A DNA stretch of 64,000 nt from Pseudopithomyces maydicus (lineage: Eukaryota > Ascomycota > Dothideomycetes > Pleosporales > Didymosphaeriaceae). The stretch spans positions 310,001-374,000 of the forward strand of contig JANTUC010000017.1 in assembly GCA_026873275.1 (NCBI GenBank), written 5' to 3'. A program made the position numbers and the translations under genes. Each line of letters starts with the position of its first letter. Position 1 is the first letter of the stretch. Of the stretch, positions 11,758-23,129 are shown one piece after another. Below the pieces are notes generated by a model. That model saw nothing but the letters and a program-made list of their open reading frames with translations, did not search any database and had not been told where the DNA came from.

Positions 11758-12793
11758 TCAGGCATTCTCTGTCCACTCGTCAGCACCCATCACTCTCTCC
11801 TTGACATGCGCGCTCGGAAAAAGCTCGCTAGCCCTCCACACGCGGTCCCCCAGCACGACGGACCCGACCCACGCGAACCTCTCGGGCTCTCTCTCCGCCT
11901 CGCCCTCAAACGGCCTTCCACTCACCATGTAAGCATCGATGGCCGCGCTGAACGCCGCAAACCCCGCGCACCCCACAGCCGCCGCCTGCGGCCCCGCGTT
12001 CCGCGCCAGCACACCCCCGTGATGCACCCACCCGCGACCCCGTTCCAGAGATCGTTCTTCGCGCGCAGGCCCTCGATCGCGCATTCCGTGCCGCTGAAGA
12101 TGGCGCCGACTTTGGCGAAGTTTTTACCAGACGAGATGGACGAGCGGTACATGTCGCGGAGGCCGTGCTTGAGTTGCTGCTTGAGGGGGAGGTCGGTGAG
12201 GGGGATGGAGCCGTTGGGCGTGGAGACCATTTGGCCCTGGAGGGAGGGGTGGGGGGCGGATATTTTGGCGGTGGAGGACGCGGATGGGGCGGCGGGGGTG
12301 GGTGTGGAGGTTGGTTTTGCGGATTGGGACGCGGTGGCGGTGGTTGTAGTTGTGGTTGTGGTTGTGGTCGAGGGGGCGGCGGGGGCGTTGGGGACGGCGA
12401 GGGGCTGCGACATGGGGGTGTCGTAGCGCATCTGCGGGGGTTAATACCTATATGTACCGAATTGTATGTATGTATTGTCGTGTATATGGGTTTGCATCTG
12501 TCGGTCGTCCGTGGTGCTGCTGGGAATGAGCGAGGAGATATAACCCACCGATGACATGAACAGGCCGAACATGGCACCGAGACCGCCTCCCATGACACCG
12601 GCCATGACCGTCTTGCCTGCGCAGCTCTCCATTGTACTTTGCATCTAGGCGCAAAAGTCAGCCATCATCTCATCGGCGCACAGCTGAACGCCGGCGGGTA
12701 GTTAGCAGGCGGGGGGCATACCATCTTGACCATCTGGGCTTCCTGTTCGGACATGCCCGCATTGGGGTTCATGCCTGGCGGTGTGAAAGACAT
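11758..12793 (-). CDS. TIM22: TIM22, mitochondrial inner-membrane carrier translocase subunit, apparent frameshift
   Basis: Tim22 forms the channel that inserts carrier proteins into the mitochondrial inner membrane. Exon 1 is 12793-12722 (MSFTPPGMN...), exon 2 12644-12549 (MESCAGKTVMAGVMGGGLGA, first glycine-rich membrane segment), exon 3 12431-11758. The exon 3 core MYRSSISSGKNFAKVGAIFS, then GTECAIEGLRAKND and later NAGPQAAAVGCAGFAAFSAA are family signatures. The frame breaks in between, at a C5 run on the plus strand (12014-12018); one extra base gives about 280 residues. An Ala/Thr/Ser/Pro-rich insert with a ten-Thr run (about 12344-12373) separates segments 1 and 2. Both introns (12721-12645, 12548-12432) are GT-AG. 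The C-terminal ~35 residues are not recognised. Confidence 0.83.
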
Positions 12794-13510
12794 GGCGAGA
12801 AAGTGGGATGTGTGGGGGGATGAGAAACGAGCCTGAAGGGGGTTTTCGCTGGAAGAGACGCGATGCGATGGAACTTTTGCGGAGAAGGCGCGGAGGACGG
12901 GAGTTGCCGGATTGGGCTTGGCATGCGTCGGGCGCATTAGGACTCGCTTGATTTAGTCGCACATACGACGTGCTTACGCTCCTGCGGATTCAAGGAGCAG
13001 TCTGCATGGATCCAGCTGCCTCGATCACTGTTTATTTATTTTTTCTTGTCATCCCGGCTCGCTTCACTTTCAAGACCATTGCGCGTATTCAAGTTGCGAA
13101 TTTTATATCTAAGTTAAGATTCACAGCTTTCAGGAGTGAATCACTACGTATTTTGAGGTCCCAATCTCGTTCCGGGTATCTCCACTGTATCACATAATAG
13201 TGAAACCAACATCTCGTACTCCGCAAGTCTGTCCTAGGATAATATCGATTCAAAGATACCATCGGTACCAAACTACAAATAGCTAATATTCAACGCCGAA
13301 CCCCACTCGTGTCATCTCGGTTCAAACAGCAAAGTTTTGGCTTTTAATCACATATCCATTTGGACCGTGATTGCAGCACCAGCGGCATCAATCCACCTCC
13401 TAAAGTGCTTCCCCAGCGAACAATTAAAAATAGACAAAAGACATTCGACTAGACGTTGCGTCCAATGGCGTTAATCGTTATGTAAATAGCTTGCCGTAGC
13501 TCGTAGATCA
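12794..13510. other. Intergenic region between TIM22 and the DUF4048 gene
   Basis: About 720 bases holding the 5' flank of TIM22 and the 3' flank of the next minus-strand gene. AT content rises over about 13000-13500. No ORF with motifs, RNA gene or repeat is visible. Confidence 0.5.
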
Positions 13511-15547
13511 TTACGCAAAATCGGAAGGAGAAACAGCTCGGCCAATGTAGTCGCCGCTGCCGTGGTTGAAGCCTCTTGCTTCTGGGGGTGGTGTGAGATT
13601 CTTCTCCCACTCTTTCATCAGGTGCGAAGCAGTCCGCTTCAGTTGGGATGGCGATAGCTTGCTGAGCTCAGGCCAAGGAATGGAGTTGCGCTTTGAATCG
13701 CGCTGGGAAGACTCGTCAGGACCAACCGAGCTGGCAGCTGTGAGTGTGGATGCTTTGGAGTCATGGCGTTTCGAGTGGTACCTGGTGCTCGTCCTCGAAC
13801 TTCCTTGGCCAGAGATGGGCGAGGAGGGTCCGTCGGAGTCCTCGGAGCTGCTGCTTTCGTCTACTACCTTGGTGGAATGGACGTGGTCGTCATTTGGGGT
13901 TTCCCAGCTATCCCAGCTGTCGAAGTCGTCTGCCTTTTGGGTTTGCTTTTGTGGGGTGCGGTTTTGCTTGAGAGCGTGAGTTTTCTTGTGGGTCGGTGAG
14001 GCCTTGGGCTCAGACAGACCATGCTCCTTCCAGAATTCATCCCCAATGTCCACCTTGGACGACACTGACTTCTTGGAGCTGGCGGCTCGGCTCAAAGTGG
14101 GTCGATTTTCGGAGGTCTTGCGTACACCCTTGCTGGGGCCATTGTGTGCGTGGACAGGCCCTGAGCTGGCGCCACCATTGGCCGCGTCATCACCGACGGT
14201 AGCCTGGCGGATATCTTCGATGAAGGTGAAGAAGCCGTCCTTGAAGTCGTTGGCCATTTGCTTTCCGGTGCGGAGGAGAGCTTCGCGTTGGATGTTGGTG
14301 AGACCACCGAGATCATACCGCTCGCCGTTGACGGTATTGGCGATATGGTTTGCAATGTCGGGCGAGGTGGATGAACGGGAAACTAGGGCAGGTCGTGGGT
14401 TGGTGATGACAGCAGTAGTTGCGGGAGTCGGCGGGTCGTCATCCCGGAGGTCGAGTGGCTGGGGGAAGGATGGAGAGTAGGATTTGTCGGGCGAGAGCAG
14501 CGAAAGGGTGCGCAGGTGTCTTGAGCCGCTGAAGACCTTGCCGCCGCGTTGTGCCGTCTTCGCGCTCAGCAGGGCTTTCCGGCGCTCCATCTCCTTCTGC
14601 ATCCATGTCGATGAGCCGTCTTGGTCATCTGGATCGGGGCCGAAGTTGGCGAGGGCAGTGTTGACAGGCTGCAGCTTGGTGATCTTGCGCAGGTCGTTGC
14701 GCTGCTTGACGGCCTCCTGGGTAGCGTAGTGCTTCTTGATGGTCTTGAGGTCCTGCTCGGCCTTGGCGAGCTCTTCCTTCAGCTCGAGCACATAGCGCTC
14801 CTGGGCGGCGATGACATTGAGGACGTTGGCTTCGGCGGAGGTGTGGTCGGGCGAGGGCACAGGAGAGGGCGCGGCTGCTATCCACGATTGGGGTCGCGAG
14901 CGCGGTGAGGAAACGGCAGGCGAGCTACTGCCAGCAGTAGCTGGCTGGATGGGGAACTGCAGGGAGAGGCGCTTTCCCTGGCGAACAATGTCTTGGGACG
15001 ACATGGAGCGAGCGTGTGAATGCATGTCGGGAGGGAGCGTGGATGAGGTCGGTTGGAGGTCGGAGGCTGGCGTCTGAGGAGTGGAAATGGGCGCGGCCCC
15101 TGATGGCTGGGCCCGTTCTTTGTTGTCCGGGGTGCTTGACCGTTTCCGAGATGAGGAGGGCTTGTGCTGTGGCAGCTGTGCGCGGTCCATGACGTCTGCT
15201 CCACCTACGAAGAAGATGGAGTTCACGCCACGATCATGGCCCGTGGAGGGTCGGCAGGTGAGGCGGGCGAGGCGCAGGCGTGAGGAAAGGCGGTGGAGGA
15301 TGACGCTGTAGCGATGGGACGAACCGTAAATTTCAAGATGCAGGGCTAGAAGTGCGGCTGGGAGGCCAACCAATCGAAGCAGGAATCCGCTCTTGAACCA
15401 CGACAACCACGCTTTCAGCAACGCAGGGCTTGCTGAGTTCCCCATGCCAGGACCATGGGCGCGCGCATTCTTCGAAGGGGAGAGGGGGAGAATAGGCCTG
15501 GTGCAGCCGAGGATGCTTATGAGTCGCCCTCCGTTTCCCTCGTTCAC
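13511..15547 (-). CDS. DUF4048-type fungal protein, Ser/Pro-rich with a coiled coil
   Basis: A single open frame of 678 codons. The segment RQGKRLSLQFPIQP (about residues 187-200) resembles the start of DUF4048, a fungal-only domain of unknown role. A predicted coiled coil follows (AAQERYVLELKEELAKAEQD), then a Ser/Thr/Pro-rich region, a short conserved-looking helix TNIQREALLRTGKQM/FKDGFFTFIEDI, acidic SWDSWETPNDD repeats and a C-terminal PSQLKRTASHLMKEWEK helix. The first 119 codons include one hydrophobic stretch and may be 5' leader: Met120 (MDRAQLPQHK, ATG at 15190) is an equally plausible start, giving 559 residues. The function is unknown; the disordered, phosphosite-rich make-up suggests a cytoplasmic scaffold (inference). 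Confidence 0.7.
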   Translation of the reverse strand: MNEGNGGRLISILGCTRPILPLSPSKNARAHGPGMGNSASPALLKAWLSWFKSGFLLRLVGLPAALLALHLEIYGSSHRYSVILHRLSSRLRLARLTCRPSTGHDRGVNSIFFVGGADVMDRAQLPQHKPSSSRKRSSTPDNKERAQPSGAAPISTPQTPASDLQPTSSTLPPDMHSHARSMSSQDIVRQGKRLSLQFPIQPATAGSSSPAVSSPRSRPQSWIAAAPSPVPSPDHTSAEANVLNVIAAQERYVLELKEELAKAEQDLKTIKKHYATQEAVKQRNDLRKITKLQPVNTALANFGPDPDDQDGSSTWMQKEMERRKALLSAKTAQRGGKVFSGSRHLRTLSLLSPDKSYSPSFPQPLDLRDDDPPTPATTAVITNPRPALVSRSSTSPDIANHIANTVNGERYDLGGLTNIQREALLRTGKQMANDFKDGFFTFIEDIRQATVGDDAANGGASSGPVHAHNGPSKGVRKTSENRPTLSRAASSKKSVSSKVDIGDEFWKEHGLSEPKASPTHKKTHALKQNRTPQKQTQKADDFDSWDSWETPNDDHVHSTKVVDESSSSEDSDGPSSPISGQGSSRTSTRYHSKRHDSKASTLTAASSVGPDESSQRDSKRNSIPWPELSKLSPSQLKRTASHLMKEWEKNLTPPPEARGFNHGSGDYIGRAVSPSDFA

Positions 15548-16849
15548 GCGTGTGTGGTCCGACCACCAAACAGATCGAGTGCTCTAATTTGCATTCCCTG
15601 CACGATCCACCGGGTTAGCCTGTAGACTTGCAGCTGACCTCTCGCTGTTTGGCCTGTTCCTGCGCAAGAATGGTGCCCAGCGAGTGGCGATGGCCCAGAT
15701 GCATGCACTGCGAGGGCGGTGTACGTTAGGCGAGTTGCATTGCACTACACTCACACTCACTGCACTGGCAGGCAGGGCATGCCGGGCGTGGTGCACGCGG
15801 AGTGGGCGTCGTGGACTGCCATACCCACGCCAATGCCAATTGCAACAGCTGCATCCACCTCCACGCGACGGTGGGGATGCCAATGGCACAAGCAGCAGCA
15901 TCTCCCGGGCTGGCTGCAGCGGTGACGGGGACGGGACACCGACTAGGGAAGCTGGGCGTGATGATGCGCCGACCCCTGCCCAAGTTCACAAGTTTGTAGG
16001 CTAATGTAGCCGCATCCGGTAATGCGCGAGACTCACCGTGAAGCCAGCCTCTAAATCCGGGCTGCAGAGCCTGCATCGACTGGGGGATCTGAACAGGAAA
16101 CCCAGCCGTGCAAGCCCACTTTTCGACCCAACACACGTCTGGAGAGACCAGGACTCGGCAGCAGCAGCGAGGAGGAGGGGTGTTGGGCCACGTCATTGGC
16201 CAAAGCGCCTGCTGGGCGGACCCGGGTACGCTGGGTACGCTGGGTACGCTGACTACGTAAGTACGCGGCACGCCCACCTCGCTGCCGCGGCCGGAGAGAT
16301 GGGTCTCTGCTCTGTACGTATCTGTGTCTAGAGTCGGAGTGGTTCGATCGATAGCCGCTGTTCGCGCTCCGTCGAGAATCTGCATGCAGGGCAGCTCCCG
16401 AGGACTGCAGGAACAGACGAGGCAGCCGCCTGTTCGCGTCTCGCCCCCGCAGAGCAGCCGCGCCCACGACTCCCGCCGGTATGCTTTATCGACCGCACCA
16501 GCATGCTTTGTAGACCGGCCTCCTCCCTCACGCTGCTGATCAGACACGCCCGTGCTGCTCCAGCGCGTCGTCTCGCCGACTTGTCGACCGACGTCAAAGC
16601 GGGGGGCGTGTGCGCCTTTGTTGACGGCCCCCGCGTGTTGCCATGGAGATGAGCTAATCTGGGCCTGCAACCGACGACCCATATCCACCCTGCGTCGTAC
16701 CGAGCTGCATCTTCACCATCACCTATTCCCATATCGACCAGCACCCTTTCACGGCGACAGCCGTCCACCTGGAGACCTGGCGCCTTACATCGCTTAGAAT
16801 ATTTCAAAGCGACCCGTCATTCGACGACAACACCCCGTCAACCGCCGCA
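15548..16849. other. Intergenic, GC-rich, with a 9-bp tandem repeat
   Basis: About 1.3 kb of divergent 5' flank between the DUF4048 gene and the kinase. Three copies of gggtacgct lie at 16224-16250, followed by tacgtaagtacg. A long minus-strand ORF here (15726-16688) has a composition unlike a real protein and is rejected. Part of the region must hold the kinase promoter and 5' UTR. Confidence 0.5.
16224..16250. repeat. Short tandem repeat (9-bp unit x3)
   Basis: The unit gggtacgct occurs three times in a row, about 600 bp upstream of the kinase start. The flank continues with tacgtaagtacg, also TAC-rich. It may be a regulatory site cluster or simple slippage. Confidence 0.6.
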
Positions 16850-19189
16850 ATGGCAGAAGGCTACCAGGTCATGGAGGAGTTGGGCAGTACGTGCAAACCC
16901 GCCCTCACAAAACTTCCTCGTTGACAATTGTTAGGCGGGAGCTTTGGGAAGGTGTACAAGGCCATCGAGACAGCTACCGGAGAGACGGTCGCCATTAAAG
17001 TGGTACGAACAGCCCCGTATCGAATCTCAATCAACTTCCACTAATTATCGAGTCTAGATTGACCTCGAGGAGAGCACGGATGAGCTTGCAGATATTCAAG
17101 CTGAGATCAACCTGCTGGGCACCTGCAAAAGCCCCTATGTTACCGAGTACAAGACGAGCTTCGTGCGTGGCGTGAAGCTATGGATAGTAATGGAATATCT
17201 TGGGGGAGGCTCCGCTCTGGATTTGGTTCGCATACCACGCATCACGTTCAAATCTAGCATGCTAATACGCGTAGATGGCACCTGGACCTTTCAGCGAAGC
17301 TCACATCTCCATTGTCTGTCGCGAGATCTTGCTTGGTCTTGTCTATTTGCATGGCACCGGAAAGATTCACCGGGACATCAAGGCTGCTAATATTCTACTC
17401 ACAGATATGGGCAAAGTCAAGCTCGCTGACTTCGGCGTAGCTGCGCAGCTGACCAACCTCAAATCGCAACGCATGACATTTGTCGGCACACCATACTGGA
17501 TGGCACCTGAAGTTATTCAAGAGGAAGGCTATGACTTCAAGGCAGATCTTTGGTCGCTTGGAATCACCGCCATGGAACTCGCAACTGGAGCCCCGCCGCA
17601 TTCTGGGTCGCATCCCATGAAGATTTTGTTCACCATTCCGAAAAACCCAGCACCGCGTCTCGAGGGTCCTCAGTGGAGCAAGGAGTTCAAAGACTTTGTG
17701 GCCAAGTGCCTCATCAAGGATCCCGATCTACGTTCTAGCGCCAAGGAATTACTCGAGCACAAGTTCATCCGAAAGGCTGGCAATATTCAAGCCATGCGTG
17801 AAATGATTGAACGCAAGCAAGAGTTCGACGCTCAGCAAGAAAAGACCAAGCACCTAAAGTACTACGAAGAGACCATGTAAGTCATCCAACTTGCTCTCTC
17901 ATGTGCATTACTAACAACTCAGGGTCGATTTGTCTCCCAAGGACGAGGAAGAGGACTGGAACTTCACAATTCAGCAGCCCAAGACGGTCAAAATCAGGGC
18001 AGCTCCTCAGACAGCGAAGCGTCGCCGTCCATCAAGGATGCCCTCGGGCGATATTGATGCGTATGCATCTGCAATGCAACACATGGATCTTAATGCGGCA
18101 CCCCTTGGCACCGTATCTGACTCGCCCCTTCCCGAACGACGCCGGTCGTCGTCTCGAATGCCGTCAACAGGTACCGCAATCCGCATACCCTCGGGTGCAA
18201 CACCGACCGCTCGTCGCTCGGCCCAGGCCCCTAAGCAGCCTTTGGGAGTTGATCTCACATTCGGTAATTCACCTTCTACCGTCCGCCACTTCCAGCGGGT
18301 GCCTTCGAACGAGCGCCGGGCAGCACTGTCATCAAACCCGGTGGAAGCTTTGAACTCCTTCCATCCCAACCCTCACGCGAAGACCTTCCGCCCCTCGCCA
18401 CCCAACTCGGCCCAATTTTTGGAAGTCCACGATGAGAACACGCCACCGCCGACCGAGGATACCCCCGAGTATGCCCCGGCTCCTGTCACAAAGGACTCAC
18501 TCTATGGTCGTCGTGCGTACGGAAAAGCTCTTGACTCGGTTTTCCAGGAGGCCCATGCAGACTCGGCATCGCCCCAGCAGCGTGAGGCCATCAGTCGCGT
18601 GCATCAGGCTTGGGCACACCTAGACCAGGTGGATCCTGAAGGAGAGTTTCTGCTCCTCAAATCAATGGTCGATCGTCTCAAGGGCGATCCCAAGCTAGCC
18701 TCTGCCTTGGGCATCGCAGTATCTCCCGCCCCAACGCCTATTCCAAAGCAGAAATCCAGCGAGTTCAGCCTAGCTGGTACGACTGTCCATAGGAACGGTA
18801 CAACTCGCATCCGTGCCAACACAGCCTCGACCGCATCAACCTTTATGTACCCCAAGAGTTCTCCTTCCAACGAACACCTTGCGTCTCCCGCTCAGCCCCA
18901 AACGCCCTTCCACTCTCCCATGGGTACCCCGCCTAGCACAGCTTCGGGCTCCCCTACCAAGGGCCCCAAGCTGGTCCTCGCACAGAACAATCCCCATCTC
19001 AAGTCTCACCGCCGCCGACAGAGCGCCTTCGTGGGCGGCGAGAAGGCATTCGGATTGGATGCGAGCGTGTTCGACGAGAAGAAGCTGCCGGGCCATGTCG
19101 AGCAGGGCATGGAACAGCAGGGCTTGCTGGCGGACATACTGTACGGGCAGTGGATGCAGGGGCTGAAGAGCCGCTGGCCGCTGGCGTGA
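16850..19189 (+). CDS. GCK-III/Ste20-type Ser/Thr protein kinase (SID1/MST3-like), five exons
   Basis: Exons are 16850-16886, 16935-17002, 17058-17225, 17275-17876 and 17923-19189, all joined by GT-AG introns, giving 713 residues. The kinase domain starts directly at the N-terminus: glycine loop GSGSFGKV (13-20), VAIK with Lys34, HRD with Asp125, DFG 143-145, and the GCK activation segment VGTPYWMAPE (161-170). These are all the catalytic residues. After the kinase comes a Glu/Lys helix, then a long Ser/Pro-rich region and a helical block near QQREAISRVHQAWAHLDQ. The family includes fungal septation-network SID1/SepL and NAK1/POD-6 kinases; which one cannot be settled here. Fungal GCK-III kinases act with MO25 in the SIN/MOR pathways controlling cytokinesis and polarity. 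Confidence 0.88.
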
Positions 19190-20488
19190 GACGGACGCGA
19201 GTAATGTCTATTCTTGCACATATTCTTTGACTTCCTGCGCCCGACGCTGTACACTATTCCCTGCTCTATCCTTCTCCTCTTCCCCTCTTTGGCGTGTACG
19301 TTTGTGGGTGCGGAGTGTAGATGCGCGCTTGCTGCACGTATTGTGTCGCCATCGTTATCGTCATCGTCATCGTATATGATAGACACGGTGCGATGCAATG
19401 CGCTGAAAAGCCTTCCCCACTTTACCTTTTTTTCTTATTCATGTCTCTCCTTGGTTTGCATCGATCGAATCCTATACGACCCGTTAACGAATTTTCTTGT
19501 TTCTAAACATCCTTCTGACGAGATTGCATAATTTGCTTTGCGCTTGTTGGGTAAGGAATGGGAAAGGGAGAGAATTTTGGGTTGTCGTGTAGGATGGAAT
19601 GAGGTGAAATGGCGAGTATCTGTGCGTTTGTGTGTTGGTGTTTGTGTGTGTACAAATATCTTGTACTTGGTTTTTATTGATTGTCTCTCATTTTTACTGT
19701 TTTTGGAGGTGTGAGGGGTTTATGGGTTTATGGATTAATTCGTGCGCTCTTTTTTTCTGTTTTTAATTGGCGGCATTATGGGATGGCGTTTATGGAAAGT
19801 TGAGAAGAATGAATGTGCGAGTTTTGTGAGTGCATTTTTGAGGGAGTTCGATTGTCAATGGTTCATGAGGAGGGAGAGTGAATCGAGGTTGTAATCTTGT
19901 GCTCGTGGAGTAGGACTGAGCTAGCTGGGTTAGAATATCAGAATGATGAATTTGTGACCGGGTGAAAGCAAAGTGCAATGTCAAAGCTGTGACCTCGGTG
20001 ATGTGTGATGACAATGCAAGCGATCGAGGGGATGCACAAAACATGTAAGTACACAGGCAGTACACGGTTCATGAATTTGAGAAAGAACGGATTTCTGTCG
20101 ATGGTTGCTTGCTGTGATGTCTGTGTGTGACAAGGGCTTGGGGGCATGACGAGCTGTTCGGTGAATAGTTGCAATATTTCGCAGTAGCTTTCTCATTCAT
20201 AGTATCAAGATATCTTAAAATATGAATTTTATCAGCATCAATATTCGTACTAACGAGCGATGAGAATCACTCTAGGGATCGAATGCACTGGGAAAAGGTG
20301 CAATGGAATGTTGAAGACGGTATTGAAAAGTAGAAGCAAGCTGGGGCTGTAGATATTTGTAATTCTATAAATACCTCTACACCCGCCTTACAGCTTCCTA
20401 ATTAAAAACATAATCCCTACCCGCTCCCCATCGACAATCATAAAACAGTCTTGAATTCAAAAATACGCAAACCTAATCTATATACAAC
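19190..20488. other. Intergenic region with TATA-like box
   Basis: About 1.3 kb, T- and GT-rich just after the kinase stop (likely 3' UTR), becoming AT-rich. A TATAAATA box lies at 20366-20373, about 115 bp before the next ATG. No gene is supported. Confidence 0.5.
20366..20373 (+). promoter_or_regulatory. TATA-like element
   Basis: TATAAATA about 115 bp upstream of the ATG at 20489, in a position suitable for a core promoter with a leader of some 80 nt. Confidence 0.4.
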
Positions 20489-22642
20489 ATGGAAGTCGGC
20501 CAACGTATCTTCGCCTTGCGCCCCACCGATGGCGACATCGTCGACCTACTCTCGAGCCCGGACGCACAGGCATGTTCTTTCCACACCGGAAGGACTTTGT
20601 ACTTCGCATATCCGATGCCCATTAATGTGCTTGAAAAACTTACTCCTCACGAGCTTTATCAGTTCTACCAACGCTTGGAAGGCAACCACAACCTCTATTC
20701 TGAAACTCACCGCAAGGACTGGTGCGATATTGGTAACCGCATAATGATGCTCCTCTCATCGATGGGCTGGCCTCGTCCCCAGACTCTCCTGTTGAGTTTC
20801 ATGCGGGAGCTGCAGAACCCGGGCTACCATCAGTATAGTGAAGACGCCGTCAAATTATTGGAGTATATAAACCGGGGCATGCAGGGACCGCTACCGAAAC
20901 ATCTCCCTAGAATACGCGCGAGGAAAGCTGAAGTCAAATTTAAACTTCCGAGCGGTAGATACATTGTGTACGACTCTAAGAAGGATACATTGCGAGGAGC
21001 TATTGTGAAGGAGAACACCTCGGGGGAGCTGAATAAGTACCTCAATGCCATAGACTGGGGTCATCTCGTCCCTGTTGGCAGATCTAGGCAAGATATGCCA
21101 AATCCAAGGCCCCTGGAATGGTGTGCGTGGTTAGAGGACCCTTCAAGTGAGTTTGGTGGCGAGTTTGTGCCTCTTTCAAGAGACGCGGGTGCAGGGATTG
21201 GTGCAGGAGCATCATCACGACGAGAAGCAAATTCCTCGGAGGGTCGCGATATACCTGGGACTCTCTTCTCGAATGTTTCTGAGAGGTATAGTGATCAACT
21301 TGAATCGGGGCCGCAGGGGAAGCAGTCTATGAATTTACCATCCAACTCTGCCAACTCGGTTCCTCAGAATGACCATCCTTCTACAGGTTCCGGTACGAAG
21401 GTCAGGCAGAATTCCCACTCTCATAATGCGCCGGGAAAACCATGGATCAAAAAGCTTCATGGTTCACGACAAGCGGCAACATCTTCCCACTTGCCACACC
21501 AGTTCACTCCCCCAGGGAAAGATAAAGAAGCAGTAAAGCCACATGCATCTCCACAAAATGAGAAAACTATACCACTCTCAGATTGTACGAATATTTTAAT
21601 CAATTATCCGTTCGGGGGAAAAACCTACCACACAATCCGCAAGTTCGACCCTGAAACCCACACACTCGCCGCAAAGAACGTATTCGACTTTCTCACCGAG
21701 AGGGCCCGCGAACACTACAGAGCAATCCATATGAATTATCAAACCCAACATGAGATAGAAGAAATGGTTTTACTTTACGGCCTTCCCTCGGGGAGCTCAG
21801 CGGCCATACTGGAAATCCCACTCTCGCTGTTGCAGTTCATCCAGGCTATAGGGAAACTTCACACCGAGCGGGTCTTGAATGGGGAGCTGCAGATTCATTG
21901 GAAAGGAAATTGTTGGTGGATCGTGCCTGGGAGCTTTGTACCGTTCGATGAGAGCAGGGCTAGTGTTAGGCGCGCGGTGGTTTCTCGTGGGATAAGGGGA
22001 GGATCGTATCGTGTCCATCATGTGATGAAGGGAGAGGTGAAAGGAGACTTGACTACAGAAAAAGACTTGACTACGAAAGGAGGCGTGGATACGAAGCGGG
22101 ATGCTGTTCCTGGATCATCGGCTAGCATACAAGCGTCTGGATCGAATCGCTCTGCAAAACAGTCTCAAGAGAGCCGTGTACAGAACGCTTCTCACTCGTC
22201 TGGATTGAACCAGCCAATATCTTGGGGAAAATCGGCTCAAACTCACCAAGCTCACCTTAGTAGTATAGGATGCCCCCGTACGAAGGAAGAAGAGCCTCAT
22301 AGGACTGAAGTCAAGGAGAAGAATGAGCAGCAGAAAGAGCTGCCTACCCACAGAATTAGCCTCGAAAATGTTGGAGCACGAACCGAGGAAGTGCACATGT
22401 GCCGATCACGAAATCATTCTCCGAAGACTAGGACTGATCTCCCATCTCAAAGCGACACATTGAACGATGCTCCCGAAAACGGCATCCCCCATTCGGTCTC
22501 TGCAGATTCTACAAGTGAATCCCAGGTGGTGGAAGAGAATGACTTGGTCACTCAGGAGAATCTGGATCCGGTTCCAGATGATATGCTGCGCCGTGACTCC
22601 GATGATAAGGAATGGCTCTGGCTCAATGAAGAGCATGATTAA
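20489..22642 (+). CDS. Hypothetical protein, 717 residues, unrecognised
   Basis: A single-exon ORF starting MEVGQRIFALRPTDGD. The N-terminal 150 residues look folded (LTPHELYQFYQRLEGNHN, RIMMLLSSMGWPRPQTLLLS). A second folded-looking block lies near residues 375-500 (NYPFGGKTYHTIRKFDPETH, LLYGLPSGSSAAILEIPLS, LQIHWKGNCWWIVPGSFVPF). Between and after them are Ser/Asn/Gln/Lys-rich, presumably disordered, segments; the end is acidic (DDKEWLWLNEEHD). Nothing suggests a signal peptide or membrane segment. I do not recognise a family and assign no function. A TATA-like box precedes it. Confidence 0.65.
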   Translation: MEVGQRIFALRPTDGDIVDLLSSPDAQACSFHTGRTLYFAYPMPINVLEKLTPHELYQFYQRLEGNHNLYSETHRKDWCDIGNRIMMLLSSMGWPRPQTLLLSFMRELQNPGYHQYSEDAVKLLEYINRGMQGPLPKHLPRIRARKAEVKFKLPSGRYIVYDSKKDTLRGAIVKENTSGELNKYLNAIDWGHLVPVGRSRQDMPNPRPLEWCAWLEDPSSEFGGEFVPLSRDAGAGIGAGASSRREANSSEGRDIPGTLFSNVSERYSDQLESGPQGKQSMNLPSNSANSVPQNDHPSTGSGTKVRQNSHSHNAPGKPWIKKLHGSRQAATSSHLPHQFTPPGKDKEAVKPHASPQNEKTIPLSDCTNILINYPFGGKTYHTIRKFDPETHTLAAKNVFDFLTERAREHYRAIHMNYQTQHEIEEMVLLYGLPSGSSAAILEIPLSLLQFIQAIGKLHTERVLNGELQIHWKGNCWWIVPGSFVPFDESRASVRRAVVSRGIRGGSYRVHHVMKGEVKGDLTTEKDLTTKGGVDTKRDAVPGSSASIQASGSNRSAKQSQESRVQNASHSSGLNQPISWGKSAQTHQAHLSSIGCPRTKEEEPHRTEVKEKNEQQKELPTHRISLENVGARTEEVHMCRSRNHSPKTRTDLPSQSDTLNDAPENGIPHSVSADSTSESQVVEENDLVTQENLDPVPDDMLRRDSDDKEWLWLNEEHD

Positions 22643-23129
22643 CTCGATAGGAGATATTCGTGCTTTTATTCTTCTCTTTGGAACTCAATGAATTTTGTAT
22701 TTGTCCCGGGTTATGCTTGAGTTAACTCAGACGGCTACCTGCTGGGGTTTGCGGTGCTTCTTTTTGTTCGCCTGGTTTTCCAAGGTAACTTTGTTATTTC
22801 ATGTTCAACCCATCTGCAATAACTTAGTTACTGTTATCTTTGACATGTATCATCATATCATTCGATTGTTGATTGACACAATGGTTGAATTGTGATAAGA
22901 CGTGCTCAGAGTTCATCAACTTTTCACTCGCATGCCTATATTATACAAGTGGCCAAAGCGCGTTACCGTAACCACGATACTATATAATACCGTCACTAAC
23001 TTGACTCTTTACTCTCGCAGTGGAATCGTCACGCAACTCCTGCTCAACATCTGACGCGCACCCCTCCCCGAACTCACCCGATAGACTTCCCTTGACCACT
23101 CACTAACACATTCGAGTACCGTAGAAACG
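22643..23129. other. Intergenic, no supported gene
   Basis: About 490 bases of AT-rich sequence between two plus-strand genes. A possible TATA run (tactatataatacc) lies near 22979-22990, about 140 bp before the next start. Confidence 0.45.

Noticed and set aside
11476..12426. A 316-codon plus-strand ORF
   Set aside because: It is antisense to TIM22 exon 3, and its long Val run is the complement of the Thr tract there.
15726..16688. A 320-codon minus-strand ORF
   Set aside because: Its composition is Cys/Arg/Pro-skewed with no motif, it overlaps other long open frames, and it occupies the GC-rich upstream flank of the kinase; probably chance.
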